The notes: generated by a model from the letters alone, not told the origin. Counted from the stretch's first letter, positions 7,304 to 16,298 are shown. The stretch: 64,000 bases of DNA from JAAYOS01 sp050950785 (GCA_050950785.1 JBMNIG010000026.1:1-64000), one strand, 5' to 3'. Program-made: numbers and translations.

Positions 7304-8062
7304 TTATAGGTCACTGCCGCGGGACTTGAGCATTTCAACTGTCTGGGCAATATGAGGCCTTGCCTCCTCCATCAACTCGTCCCACTCTCCCAGGTAGTCA
7401 TATGTTGTTGGGAGACCTTTCTCGATCCTATCAACATATCCTCTGAGAAGATCGTAATCCTTCTCGTAGACATGGAAGCTGTTTGCTCTGTGAGTATATG
7501 ATCCAACCTCGTAGCCAAGTTCATCTGCTACTTTCTTCTGAAGGAAGATCAGTGCAAAGGCATTCATGAAGGTGGCTTTGGCGGCATCGTTGGAGCGAAA
7601 GAGGACCTTGCAGTGCAGTCTTCCATCTCGAACAAGATATTGAATATGTTGCAGGCAAGCAGGGGAAGTGTTTCCTTCCCGGGTATCGTGTTTCCAATCA
7701 CGTGCGTCGATAACTGCTCTGCGAGAGTCGGGATTTCGCTTCAGCTCGCTGATTATGAAGGGCATTTGTTCAAATATTCTGCTGTGATAGGTGTATTCCC
7801 AGTTGCCCCTCTCAATCTCGAAGTCAAGGATCCCGTCAAGGATCTCCTGTCTGTACTGCTCAAGCTCACTATAACCGCCGATAAAAAGGCGACTTATCAT
7901 AGGCTCGCTTAAAGGATCGGCAATTGTCATCGTCATTGAGAGCTCTTTTTGATTGGTGTTATAGTCGGGGCAGGGGACGTGTTCACCTTCGTAATGCAAA
8001 GTAACAAGTGCTTTGTGATAGGCTTCAGGGAGTGTGGATCCGCATATAAGAAATTCCTTCAT
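7304..8062 (-). CDS. thymidylate synthase-family protein (short, divergent)
   Basis: A protein of 252 residues whose centre matches the thymidylate synthase core. SPACLQHIQYLV puts a candidate catalytic Cys at 136. CKVLFRSNDAAKATFMNAFAL at about 151-171 carries the phosphate-binding Arg-Ser and, 11 positions on from the Ser, an Asn where canonical enzymes bind the dUMP base. SYTHRANSFHVYEKD near 188-202 matches the H-x-Y strand. The motif PCH is replaced by ACL, so methyl transfer to dUMP is uncertain. dUMP/dCMP hydroxymethylase-like or another pyrimidine-modifying role is possible. It lies 96 bases after purN on the same strand and shares its terminator. Confidence 0.7.
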   Translation of the reverse strand: MKEFLICGSTLPEAYHKALVTLHYEGEHVPCPDYNTNQKELSMTMTIADPLSEPMISRLFIGGYSELEQYRQEILDGILDFEIERGNWEYTYHSRIFEQMPFIISELKRNPDSRRAVIDARDWKHDTREGNTSPACLQHIQYLVRDGRLHCKVLFRSNDAAKATFMNAFALIFLQKKVADELGYEVGSYTHRANSFHVYEKDYDLLRGYVDRIEKGLPTTYDYLGEWDELMEEARPHIAQTVEMLKSRGSDL

Positions 8063-8158
8063 TTTTTTCTCTCCAGTCTATGAACGTTGTAGATAGTTTG
8101 GCAAAGACCAAACAGTGATTATGTAGACTTTTATTAAAGACTCTTATTAACAAGACAT

Positions 8159-8785
8159 TTAATCGAGTATTCTAACATGTCGTCCATCCACTTTGAGGCG
8201 TCCATCGCAATATAGCTCCACAGCTTTCGGGAGTATGACCCATTCTGCCTGCTCCATAACACGCCGTTGCAGTGTCTCCGGAGAATCATCATCCTTGACG
8301 ACTACCGATTTTTGTAGAATGATGGGACCTCCATCGGTCTCCTCATTTACAAAATGAACTGTTGCACCTGTCAATTTCACTCCATATTCAAGCACTTTCT
8401 CGTGCACACGAAGTCCATAGTACCCATTCCCACAAAATGCAGGGATAAGGGATGGATGAACATTTATAACTCTATTTTTATAGCACTGTGTAAAGTTAGG
8501 GGATAGGATATACATAAATCCTGCAAGCACAACAAGATCGATTTGGTGCTCTTTTAGCTCATTAAGTATTGCCTCAGTAAACCCGGAGCGAGTTTGATAC
8601 TCCTTCCTGTCGATAACAACACTCTTTACGCTGTATGCTTCGGCTCGTTTAAGGGCATACGCGTCAGGTGAGGATGAGATGACCAGTGAAATATTGCCGT
8701 TACGTATAAGTCCGTTTCTTTTTGAATCAAGTAAGGCCTGTAGATTGGTACCGCTTCCGGAAACCAAAACTGCAATTTTTACCAT
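8159..8785 (-). CDS. purN: phosphoribosylglycinamide formyltransferase
   Basis: GAR transformylase uses 10-formyl-tetrahydrofolate to formylate GAR, step three of purine synthesis. Motifs are VSGSGTNLQALLD at residues 8-20 (phosphate loop), VVLAGFMYILSP near 85, the catalytic NVHPSLIPAF (Asn and His) near 106-115, and TGATVHFVNEETDGGPIILQ near 130, which supplies the catalytic Asp. The usual AFPGxHG is changed to AFCGNGYYG. The length of 208 residues is normal. The ATG overlaps the purM stop (ATGGTAA), a sign of translational coupling. Confidence 0.95.
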   Translation of the reverse strand: MVKIAVLVSGSGTNLQALLDSKRNGLIRNGNISLVISSSPDAYALKRAEAYSVKSVVIDRKEYQTRSGFTEAILNELKEHQIDLVVLAGFMYILSPNFTQCYKNRVINVHPSLIPAFCGNGYYGLRVHEKVLEYGVKLTGATVHFVNEETDGGPIILQKSVVVKDDDSPETLQRRVMEQAEWVILPKAVELYCDGRLKVDGRHVRILD

Positions 8786-9816
8786 AAGTCCACACCTGGC
8801 TCTCCGTCTATGCAGGTTCCAATAAGATACGGGTGCTCACCAAGTTGTGTGAGAGTGCACATAGCAGTGCCTACGTCGGCGCTATCTACAACTATAGCAA
8901 GACCTAGACCCATGTTGAAAGTGTTGAACATATCGCGAGAAGAGAGCTTTCCTTTTTTCTGGATGATCTCAAATATCGGAAGACTGGGGAAGGAGTGGGT
9001 ATCGATCCTTGCGCGGACTCCAGCCGGGAGCATCCGGGGTATATTTTCAAAAAATCCACCGCCGGTTATATGGCTCAGTGCCTTTATCTTGATATTCCGG
9101 GAAAGATTCAACACCGCAGAAGCGTAAATCCTTGTCGGCTTCAACAGCTCTTCTCCAAGTGTACAGCTTAGCTCATCGTATCGAACAGAGAGAGTGTCCT
9201 TATCAACGTTCAAGATTTTTCTAACAAGGGAAAAACCGTTGGAATGGACACCAGAGGAGGCGAGGCCAATAATTGCGTCACCCGCTTTGACATCGCTTCC
9301 GTCAATGATTTTTCGTTTATCCACAACACCTACACAAAATCCGGCAATGTCATATTCGCCTTCTCTATAAAAGCCCGGCATTTCAGCGGTCTCGCCGCCG
9401 ATGAGTGCACAGCCTGAAATTCGGCAACCATCTGCAATGCCTGAAACAATTGACTCAACAAGCTCGGGAGAGTTTTTACCCAGGGCTAGATAATCAAGGA
9501 AGAAAAGGGGTTTTGCTCCGGAGCAGACTATATCGTTGACGCACATGGCGACACAGTCGATACCAATTGTGTCGTGCTTATCCATTAAAAAAGCAATTTT
9601 CAGCTTTGTACCTACACCGTCCGTACCCGATACAAAAACCGGCTCATCCATATTTTGAAGGTCCGGCATGAACATGCCTCCAAAACCACCAAGGCCTCCA
9701 AGAACACCCGGAATGAATGTGCTCTCGACATGCTTCTTTATCCGCTTAACACTCTCGTAGCCTGCTGTGATATCAACACCCGCAGCTGCGTAGGCGTCGC
9801 TTCTGCTCTCGATCAA
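8779..9816 (-). CDS. purM: phosphoribosylformylglycinamidine cyclo-ligase
   Basis: AIR synthetase closes the imidazole ring of FGAM with ATP. Motifs are SDAYAAAGVDITAGYESV at the N-terminus, FVSGTDGVGTKLKIAF near 70, MCVNDIVCSGAKPLFFLDY near 95, LIGGETAEMPGFY near 140, ASSGVHSNGFSLVRKI near 190 and HITGGGFFENIPRMLP near 250. The frame stays open upstream into purF, but I start at the TTG (complement of 9814-9816): it overlaps the purF TGA stop, has GGGAG eight bases before it, and gives 345 residues, the usual length. Confidence 0.93.
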   Translation of the reverse strand: MIESRSDAYAAAGVDITAGYESVKRIKKHVESTFIPGVLGGLGGFGGMFMPDLQNMDEPVFVSGTDGVGTKLKIAFLMDKHDTIGIDCVAMCVNDIVCSGAKPLFFLDYLALGKNSPELVESIVSGIADGCRISGCALIGGETAEMPGFYREGEYDIAGFCVGVVDKRKIIDGSDVKAGDAIIGLASSGVHSNGFSLVRKILNVDKDTLSVRYDELSCTLGEELLKPTRIYASAVLNLSRNIKIKALSHITGGGFFENIPRMLPAGVRARIDTHSFPSLPIFEIIQKKGKLSSRDMFNTFNMGLGLAIVVDSADVGTAMCTLTQLGEHPYLIGTCIDGEPGVDLW

Positions 9817-11258
9817 ACCTGAATTCTCCCTTCTTTCTGGTTTTCCAAATCCGAACTTATTGGAACAGGATAATTGCCGGTAAAGCATGAGTCGCAGTAG
9901 CCAACTCTAAGTCCGGCCATAGCTTCATGCAGATCCTTTGGGTCAAGATACATCAGGGTATCCGCACAAATCATCTCGGAAATCTGTTCGACGGTGCGGT
10001 TGTAAGCAGCCAGATCTTTTTCGCTGGGTATATCAGTTCCGTAATAGCAGCGATGCAAGAATGGCGGGGAAGACACCCGCATGTGAACTTCCGATGCACC
10101 TGCTTGGCGAAGGATCGACACTAAATGAGCGCAGGTCGTTCCTCTGACAATTGAATCGTCCACCATAATAACGCGCTTCCCTTTAACTGCAGAAGCAAGG
10201 GCATTGAGCTTGATACTCACAGACTTTTCCCGTTCCGACCTACTATTCTGAATAAAGGTTCTTCCGATATATCGGTTTTTTACAAGACCTATACCGTATG
10301 GTATGCCTGACTGTTTAGAATATCCAAGGGCAGCCGACAGTCCTGAGTCCGGAACGCCTATGACAATATCGGCTTTCACATTATCCCGCATCGCGAGATA
10401 TTTTCCAAATTCCTGCCTTACATGCTCAACAGAAAGACCGTCTATTATACTGTCGGGCCGTGCAAAGTATATAAACTCAAAGACGCATAGCGAGCTCTTT
10501 GGTCGCTTTTCGGAGTAAATAGTTGCGGTGACATCACCGTTTTCGGCCACCACGATTTCACCCGGCTCAATATCGCGAACAAATTGAGCACCGATTGCGT
10601 CAAAGGCGCATGACTCAGAAGCAAACACGACGGATGAACCTAGCATTCCCATACAGAGGGGTTTGAATCCAAACGGGTCGCGCGCAGCTATAAGCTTATT
10701 ACCACTGATTATAACCATTGAATAGGCGCCGGCGACATAATTCATTATGTTTTTTACTGCCTGCTCCATCAGGGGTGTACCAAGGCGTTCACGCACAAGC
10801 ATATATGCGATGACCTCGGTATCGTTTGTCGTTTGGAATATCGCGCCACTGAGTTCGGCATCGTGACGAAGCCTTGCTCCATTGACCAACGTTCCGTTAC
10901 AGGCTATGGCCATACTTCCGTTTATATGAGTTACGACTACGGGTTGTGCATTGATTGCGCTAGCTTCTGCGTGGCTTGAGTATCGCACATGACCAATTGC
11001 CATATCTCCATGCAGGGATTGCAGAGTATGTTCGTTAAAAACCTCGGGAACGAGTCCACTCTTTTTAATGACATGGATTTTCCCGTCATTTGACGTGGCT
11101 ATACCACTTGACTCCTGACCTCTGTGCTGTAAAGCGAAAAGAGCAAGGTATGTTTCATCCGCTACGCTGTATGAATCGGAGGGAGAAAGGGAGATGCCAA
11201 AGACTCCGCACTCTTCGCCAAGTTTATCAGATGTCCAACAGTCTGCGAAGGATTTCAC
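9813..11258 (-). CDS. purF: amidophosphoribosyltransferase, Fe-S type
   Basis: PurF makes phosphoribosylamine from PRPP and glutamine, the first committed purine step. A short propeptide (MKSFADCWTSDKLGEE) precedes the catalytic Cys of CGVFGI, which becomes the N-terminal nucleophile after processing. Also visible are the glutaminase motif HRGQESSGIA, the PRPP loop VIMVDDSIVRGTT near 350, and Cys residues at SLCVFEF, HRCYYG and YCDSCFTGNYP that match the 4Fe-4S ligands of the Bacillus-type enzyme. The GTG start at 11258 has a perfect AGGAGG six bases upstream. The frame stays open further up but overlaps the purC remnant. The stop overlaps the purM start. Confidence 0.95.
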   Translation of the reverse strand: MKSFADCWTSDKLGEECGVFGISLSPSDSYSVADETYLALFALQHRGQESSGIATSNDGKIHVIKKSGLVPEVFNEHTLQSLHGDMAIGHVRYSSHAEASAINAQPVVVTHINGSMAIACNGTLVNGARLRHDAELSGAIFQTTNDTEVIAYMLVRERLGTPLMEQAVKNIMNYVAGAYSMVIISGNKLIAARDPFGFKPLCMGMLGSSVVFASESCAFDAIGAQFVRDIEPGEIVVAENGDVTATIYSEKRPKSSLCVFEFIYFARPDSIIDGLSVEHVRQEFGKYLAMRDNVKADIVIGVPDSGLSAALGYSKQSGIPYGIGLVKNRYIGRTFIQNSRSEREKSVSIKLNALASAVKGKRVIMVDDSIVRGTTCAHLVSILRQAGASEVHMRVSSPPFLHRCYYGTDIPSEKDLAAYNRTVEQISEMICADTLMYLDPKDLHEAMAGLRVGYCDSCFTGNYPVPISSDLENQKEGRIQV

Positions 11259-11409
11259 GATACGCCTCCTTTTCACCGACCAAGTCACGCCTGAAACGAT
11301 ATCCATCCACCTTTTCACCGATATTTAAGTCCCCAAAACGGCAGGTGTCGGGAGACATCTCATCGGCAAGAATTATTTTGCCTTCAAACATGAGGTTTGA
11401 TTTTTGCAT
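11227..11409 (-). pseudogene. purC: purC (SAICAR synthase) with internal deletion, 60 codons left
   Basis: The 60-residue frame begins MQKSNLMFEGK, matching the start of PurC proteins (M-x-K-x-x-L-x-YEGK), and jumps directly to IILADEMSPDTCRF...EKVDGYRFRRDL, the C-terminal third of the family. Roughly 170 central codons, with the SAICAR/ATP-binding core, are missing, yet the frame is kept and a good GGAG ribosome binding site precedes the ATG. The fusion point is at GK, a possible short direct-repeat deletion. It sits where purC belongs, between purE and purF. The product cannot be an active enzyme. Activity must come from another copy, or the gap is an assembly collapse. Confidence 0.8.
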
Positions 11410-11508
11410 CCAGAAGTCTCCTTATATATTGGCACTAACTTGGTATTTATATTGCACTTATTGATAATAGTTTTCTATACAATGAGTTTGATCGATCCAA
11501 CAATGCTA

Positions 11509-12006
11509 TCAATCCATACTGTGTTGCTTCTGTAAAGCCTTATCCTTTTCGGAGACCTCACGCTCCATGTCTTCTCTAAATTTAGAAAGTTTTTCCGAAA
11601 GGCATTCATCCGTTAAGGCTAGAATCTGAGCCGCGAGTATGGCAGCGTTTTCAGCACCGTCAATTGCCACCGTCGCGACGGGGATACCCTTGGGCATCTG
11701 AACGGTGGAAAGGAGACTGTCCAGCCCATCAAGGGTTGATGATTTGATGGGGACACCGATTACCGGCAAGGTGGTGGATGACGCGATCACACCGGCAAGG
11801 TGAGCTGCTTTACCGGCTGCGGCAATAATAACACCGAACCCGTTTTGCGCAGCAGCGGCAGAAAACGCCGCACAGGCGCCTGGGGTTCGGTGGGCAGAAA
11901 TTATTCGCATTTCATATTGAATGCCAAAATATTTAAGGCGATTTGCGGCCGGCAGCATTATATCCAAGTCGCTGTCAGATCCCATTACAATTGCAACCTT
12001 TTTCAT
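11509..12006 (-). CDS. purE: 5-(carboxyamino)imidazole ribonucleotide mutase
   Basis: Class I PurE moves the carboxylate of N5-CAIR to C4. Motifs are AIVMGSDSDLD at residues 4-14, ISAHRTPGACAAF near 41-53 (catalytic His region), VIIAAAGKAAHLAGVIASSTTLPVIGVP near 66-93 and STVQMPKGIPVATVAI near 105-120. I use the ATG at 12006 (MKKVAIVM) because AAGGA lies eight bases before it. The upstream in-frame ATGs give a non-homologous extension. It is the first gene of the minus-strand purine operon purE-(purC)-purF-purM-purN. TATAAT on the minus strand (complement of 12070-12075) may be its -10 box, but no clear -35 is seen. Confidence 0.93.
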   Translation of the reverse strand: MKKVAIVMGSDSDLDIMLPAANRLKYFGIQYEMRIISAHRTPGACAAFSAAAAQNGFGVIIAAAGKAAHLAGVIASSTTLPVIGVPIKSSTLDGLDSLLSTVQMPKGIPVATVAIDGAENAAILAAQILALTDECLSEKLSKFREDMEREVSEKDKALQKQHSMD

Positions 12007-12197
12007 GATCATATTCCTTTCGTACAAAAATGCAGTATTCAGGAACATAAGTGGAATGAAATCCACATGATTATACTACACCGAAAGGACCATATTATCA
12101 ACCAATTAAGCCTAACATCAAAAAAGATTGGCAAGTCTGACAAGTCCGTAAAGCTATTTTTGCGACGCTTCTATTACTTCTGACGATTGAAAAAGAC

Positions 12198-13349
12198 CTA
12201 AATAACATCATACCTTTGGAGTATTTGACGCATTTCATCCACACGGGAATCCCATGAACTTGCTTTTCCCAATTCCCGACGTCGACTTGTATGCCAGTTG
12301 CTTTTCTCCTTTATTGCCACAGCGCATTTTTCCACGAACTCCTCCGGAGTAGAAGCGATATATACAACATCGGAATACTCAAGAACCTGTTCAGGCTGCG
12401 GAGTAGAAACGATTGGCTTACCTGTTGCCAGATACTCGTAAAACTTCAGGGGACTTACGTCCTTTGCCAAGTCTCCCGACTTGAAAATGTTGAGACATAC
12501 ATCAAAGTAGGCAAGATAATTTACCATGTCCTTGTAATTCTTCCTTCCAAGGAGGTGGATGTTAGGAAGACCTTTGAGTACGCTTAGGTCTACTCCCGGG
12601 AGTGGAGAGCCGATGAAAACAAATGACCACTCCGGGTGGAGCTTTGCAGCATAGGCTACATAATCGTAGTTGATGCATTCCTGCAGTGCCCCGGAAAATC
12701 CAAGGACCGGTTTACGGATGTTGAACAAATCGTCCGGAATTGGAAGTGCGGGGTCATCCACACGGCTGAATAGTTCATAGTTTGCACCGTTCGGTATGAG
12801 GTAAGTGTTTTCGTTGTATTGACTTAGTGTATCGTGTAGACCTTTAGCGGTTGCAAAGACCACGTTACTTTTGGCAGCCAATTGAGACTCCATCTTGTTT
12901 ACGACAGCTGGATCAATAAGACCGGGATAGCCAGCATGGCGGTCAACGCAGTCGTAAATGAGGGAGCTATGGGGGATATGGTCAACGGCATCAACGCTTG
13001 AAGGGTGATAAACCCAAAGAATTGGATTTTCAAATCCATGCTCTTTCATCTTGGACTTTACAAATGAAGCAAGACGTCTTTGGTTGATTTTATTGATAGA
13101 TCTATATTTATTGTAAAAGGGCATGACCGGAGGCATGGCATAAACGGTAATGTTGCTGATTGGTTTGGTCCCATCATTTTTATATGCGGACAACCGTGGA
13201 GATGCCTCCTTGTCCTTAAAGGGGGCAATCAAAGTTACCGGAGGCTCAAAGTAAAGGATTTCAGCATCCTTTATCCGCCCCATTACTTGTTGCTTACGTG
13301 TCGGTATGCCGTACCAATTTGATGTGGAGAGACATACTATCTGTTGCAT
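12198..13349 (-). CDS. glycosyltransferase, GT4-like (TuaH-like)
   Basis: A GT-B glycosyltransferase of 383 residues. The N-terminal domain has STSNWYGIPTRKQQVM and FENPILWVYHPSSVDAVDHI. The C-terminal nucleotide-sugar domain has GFSGALQECINYDYVAYAAK, FVFIGSPLPG, LPNIHLLGRKNYKDMVNYLAYFDVCLNIF and the donor-binding segment SPLKFYEYLATGKPIVSTP near residue 305. This pattern is common in teichuronic-acid or exopolysaccharide glycosyltransferases. Donor and acceptor cannot be predicted. It lies 15 bases after the GT-CsaB fusion gene on the same strand, so both are likely to act on one surface polymer. Confidence 0.85.
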   Translation of the reverse strand: MQQIVCLSTSNWYGIPTRKQQVMGRIKDAEILYFEPPVTLIAPFKDKEASPRLSAYKNDGTKPISNITVYAMPPVMPFYNKYRSINKINQRRLASFVKSKMKEHGFENPILWVYHPSSVDAVDHIPHSSLIYDCVDRHAGYPGLIDPAVVNKMESQLAAKSNVVFATAKGLHDTLSQYNENTYLIPNGANYELFSRVDDPALPIPDDLFNIRKPVLGFSGALQECINYDYVAYAAKLHPEWSFVFIGSPLPGVDLSVLKGLPNIHLLGRKNYKDMVNYLAYFDVCLNIFKSGDLAKDVSPLKFYEYLATGKPIVSTPQPEQVLEYSDVVYIASTPEEFVEKCAVAIKEKSNWHTSRRRELGKASSWDSRVDEMRQILQRYDVI

Positions 13350-13364
13350 TGTTAAAACCCCCTG

Positions 13365-15581
13365 TTATTGTTTGGAAAGTAGTATGAGCGCAGTTTCACG
13401 GTTTTTGTACTCAATTTCACGCAGCTTGGATACAGCTTTTCGAAGCTCATCCCGATCTTTTTTTATAGCTCTGTCTATAAGCGAGATAAGTTCATCTTCA
13501 TTTAGTTCATCTATGGAAACGCACAGATCCTGTTCCATATAATGAAGGAATGAACGCACCTTTGTGTCGTATGATACTCCAACTAAGGGAACGCCTTGAC
13601 CGGCGGCAAAAATAAGGCCGTGAAGTCGCATTGATACTACAACATCCATTTTGGAAAGCATTCCTATTAGCGTACTTGTCTTTTCAGGAGTTTTGATGAT
13701 CAGCGGTTCATTTAGCTTCATATCTTTACATGCCTGTTTGCAGGCAGCTTCGTCCTTCCCGCGCTCTAAAGGAATAAAAATCGGGACGACTCCATACTTT
13801 TCATATGCAAGATCGGCCGCCCTGCCGAATATTTCAGCCTTTTGAGAAAAGGTAGGCCAGTCCCGCAGCATGAATGCTATATAACTGCCGTCCGGTGATA
13901 GTCCATTTGATATCATTGCGCTTTCGATTTCACTCTCCGATGACGGAGAGAGAATCAGGGCGGGATCTGCCGAAAGGATGATTTCAGGCTTGGAGACCCC
14001 TAGACGCTTGAGTTCTTCTTGAGAATCCGGCTCCCGGAGGGTAATGAAGTCTACACAGCGGTTTAACACACGTGCTGTACGCTTGCGATTTGCGGATCTT
14101 GTGACAGGTCCTATGCCACAACCATACATCATCACTTTACAGCCAAGATGCCGGCCCAACCATATGGTATACAGATAGAAAAGAAGTGACCTGGTGGATG
14201 TGATATCCTGTATCAGGTTTCCGCCCCCGTTGATATAAAGTTTGCTTTGACGAAAAGCCCGGAAAAGGGCAAAAGGATTGAAGGTGTATAGTGAATCGAC
14301 CCTGTAGTTGAGACGTGTTTTCTTTGGAGTGCGGGAAAGAACACGGATTCGGAGATCTGGATCGATGTCGGTGATCTCAGACACTATCGCCTCAAGTATA
14401 GCGTCGTCACCGGCATTGTTCTTTCCGTATGAGCCGCAGATGGTCACCCCATATCGTTTGAGTTTGCGATCTCTGCGCCTCAAAAGCACATTGTAGATTT
14501 CGATCTGTTTGGCTATTGTCACTTCTATAGAAAAGTTCTCAGCAGCTTTTTTATATATCCGTTCACCGAATATTTCACGCAGGTCAGCGTCACATCCCAG
14601 CTTAATAAGCAATTCGGCAAGGGTATCAGCATCACCCGGATCGAAAAGGAATCCATTCACGCCGTGGTCTATCAGCAGTGGTATGCCGCCGACTTTGGTG
14701 CTGATTGTAGCGAGTTTGCAGCGCGCTCCTTCTGTAACAGCATATGGGAAAGTTTCGGAAAGCGAGGTTAGGAGATTTATATCGATTGAACGATAGAAGG
14801 CTTCAATATCATCGACCCAGCCAGCAAAACATACTCGATCAGATATTCCCAGGCTATCCGCTAAAGCTGACAGTGCATCTTTCTGGTCGCCATCTCCTGC
14901 TACAATGAGTTTCATATGCTGTGGTGTGTGTACAAAGGCACGGAGAAGCGTGGAAATATCCTTGACAGGATCGAGACGGGCTGCGATTCCGCAGACAACA
15001 TCGCCATTGGCCACCGTTAGCCCATAAGACTTCAAAAAAGCTTTGCGGTCAAGCTCTCTTGCAGGGATATTGAAATCGAGCCCGTTGTATATAGAAAAAA
15101 GTCCATACGGTGAGAAGCCGCGGGACAGAAGAAGATGCGCCACCGGGTCGGAGACGCAAATGCGGTTTTTGATTATTCTCAGAGCAATTCTGTTTATATT
15201 ACCATAAACAAGGTTGCCTAAAGGTCTTCCAAGGTAGTCGAGCCTGTAGTCAGAATGGACAGTGGTAACCACTGTCGCACGTTTCACGATTTTAAGCCAT
15301 GTGCCCATCATGTTGGCCTTTGCACCATGACAATGGACAATATCAAAGCCGCCCCTCTCGTACAGGAGGCGCAGCGTGTGAAAATCTTTTATTATATTGC
15401 CGGATGAAATAACTTCAGTGGGAATTGCCATGGATTGGGCTTCTTCAGCAAAAGAGCCCTCACGAAGTGAAACGAGCAAAACTTCGCATTCCGGTTCTTT
15501 TTGAAGTCCGGCTAAAAGGGACAGAACGTGGGTCTTTGCACCACCTACGTCGCCCCCTCCTATGAGGTGAAGAATTTTCAT
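13365..15581 (-). CDS. csaB: fusion of GT4 glycosyltransferase and CsaB-type polysaccharide pyruvyl transferase
   Basis: A 738-residue two-domain protein. Residues 1 to about 365 are a GT4 glycosyltransferase (ILHLIGGGDVGGAKTHV at the start, VCGIAARLDPVKDISTLLRA, DRVCFAGWVDDIEAFY, LSETFPYAVTEGA and GNGFLFDPGD-like ends). Residues from about 380 are a pyruvyl transferase of the CsaB group: CGSYGKNNAGDDAILEA, LYINGGGNLIQD, YGCGIGPVT, MRLHGLIFAAGQGVPLVGVSYD. CsaB adds pyruvate to the secondary cell-wall polymer that holds SLH-domain proteins. The fusion could join sugar addition to pyruvylation. I start at ATG 15581. A TTG two codons upstream is possible. Confidence 0.87.
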   Translation of the reverse strand: MKILHLIGGGDVGGAKTHVLSLLAGLQKEPECEVLLVSLREGSFAEEAQSMAIPTEVISSGNIIKDFHTLRLLYERGGFDIVHCHGAKANMMGTWLKIVKRATVVTTVHSDYRLDYLGRPLGNLVYGNINRIALRIIKNRICVSDPVAHLLLSRGFSPYGLFSIYNGLDFNIPARELDRKAFLKSYGLTVANGDVVCGIAARLDPVKDISTLLRAFVHTPQHMKLIVAGDGDQKDALSALADSLGISDRVCFAGWVDDIEAFYRSIDINLLTSLSETFPYAVTEGARCKLATISTKVGGIPLLIDHGVNGFLFDPGDADTLAELLIKLGCDADLREIFGERIYKKAAENFSIEVTIAKQIEIYNVLLRRRDRKLKRYGVTICGSYGKNNAGDDAILEAIVSEITDIDPDLRIRVLSRTPKKTRLNYRVDSLYTFNPFALFRAFRQSKLYINGGGNLIQDITSTRSLLFYLYTIWLGRHLGCKVMMYGCGIGPVTRSANRKRTARVLNRCVDFITLREPDSQEELKRLGVSKPEIILSADPALILSPSSESEIESAMISNGLSPDGSYIAFMLRDWPTFSQKAEIFGRAADLAYEKYGVVPIFIPLERGKDEAACKQACKDMKLNEPLIIKTPEKTSTLIGMLSKMDVVVSMRLHGLIFAAGQGVPLVGVSYDTKVRSFLHYMEQDLCVSIDELNEDELISLIDRAIKKDRDELRKAVSKLREIEYKNRETALILLSKQ

Positions 15582-15600
15582 GGTCAACCATCCAATGTCA

Positions 15601-15628
15601 AAAATAGCGGGAAATGGCTTGTAGACAA
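15601..15628 (-). promoter_or_regulatory. putative promoter of the GT-CsaB operon
   Basis: On the minus strand TTGTCT (complement of 15623-15628) and TATTTT (complement of 15601-15606) are 16 bases apart, just before the GT-CsaB start. It overlaps the promoter of the divergent DUF4330 gene. Confidence 0.35.
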
Positions 15629-15647
15629 GCCAGATTTATTATACAAT
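15619..15647 (+). promoter_or_regulatory. putative promoter of the DUF4330 / polymerase pair
   Basis: TTGTAG at 15619-15624 and TACAAT at 15642-15647 are 17 bases apart and about 50 bases before the DUF4330 start. It overlaps the divergent promoter on the other strand, so the two transcription units may compete. Confidence 0.4.
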
Positions 15648-15698
15648 ATAGCGGTAATTGGGTCAAGCGTACGACCGGAAGGAGGATATGATATATCC

Positions 15699-16202
15699 AT
15701 GAAACTCATTAATGAAAAGGGAAAGCTTTTTGGGGTCATAAACCTCGTAGACCTGCTTGTATTGCTATTTGTTTTGTTGGTGGCAGGGGGTATTGTATGG
15801 AAAATTTTCGGCAGTCAAGTTTCCGAACTTGTTACTCCAACAACAGAGCTGACTTATACAGTTCGCATAAAGTCCACACAACCAAGATACTATGATGAAC
15901 TGATCTCAAGACCTTTTCCACAACAGCTGGCAGCAGGTGACTCACTGATAGAAAATGCACACATCATAGCTGCTGAAAAGGAACCATATATCACGCAGAT
16001 AGGTACCGACGACGGTAAGCTCGTGAGTGTGACCGATCCGACAAAGATCGATATTGTTTGCACGATAAAAGCCGTCGTAAACAATAGTGATATTATCAAG
16101 GTCGGGCCTCAGGAGGTTAGAGCAGGCAAGGATCACTACGTCAAGACCAGATATTTTGAGATGATCGGGACAATCGAAAGTGTTGAAATGGCTGATGAAT
16201 AG
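15699..16202 (+). CDS. DUF4330 family membrane-anchored protein
   Basis: A protein of 167 residues beginning MKLINEKGKLFGVINLVDLL, the characteristic start of DUF4330 proteins. One transmembrane helix (LLVLLFVLLVAGGIVWKIF, residues about 19-37) is followed by an extracytoplasmic beta-rich domain (LTYTVRIKSTQPRYYDEL..., ending TRYFEMIGTIESVEM). The role of the family is unknown, but it often neighbours polysaccharide genes. I start at ATG 15699, which follows GGAAGGAGG. The longer open frame overlaps the divergent glycosyltransferase gene. It is 96 bases upstream of the polymerase gene, likely one operon. Confidence 0.85.
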   Translation: MKLINEKGKLFGVINLVDLLVLLFVLLVAGGIVWKIFGSQVSELVTPTTELTYTVRIKSTQPRYYDELISRPFPQQLAAGDSLIENAHIIAAEKEPYITQIGTDDGKLVSVTDPTKIDIVCTIKAVVNNSDIIKVGPQEVRAGKDHYVKTRYFEMIGTIESVEMADE

Positions 16203-16298
16203 TATCGTGCAAAACTTCTTATTTGAAGGGCTTTGTGCTCGTGATTGTTATATCGAAATTTTCGATATGCAGCTGAAGACAGATAGGAGCGTAATTTT

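Noticed and set aside
11090..11464. Plus-strand open frame of 124 codons across purF and purC
   Set aside because: It lies antisense to two recognised purine genes and shows no protein family pattern.
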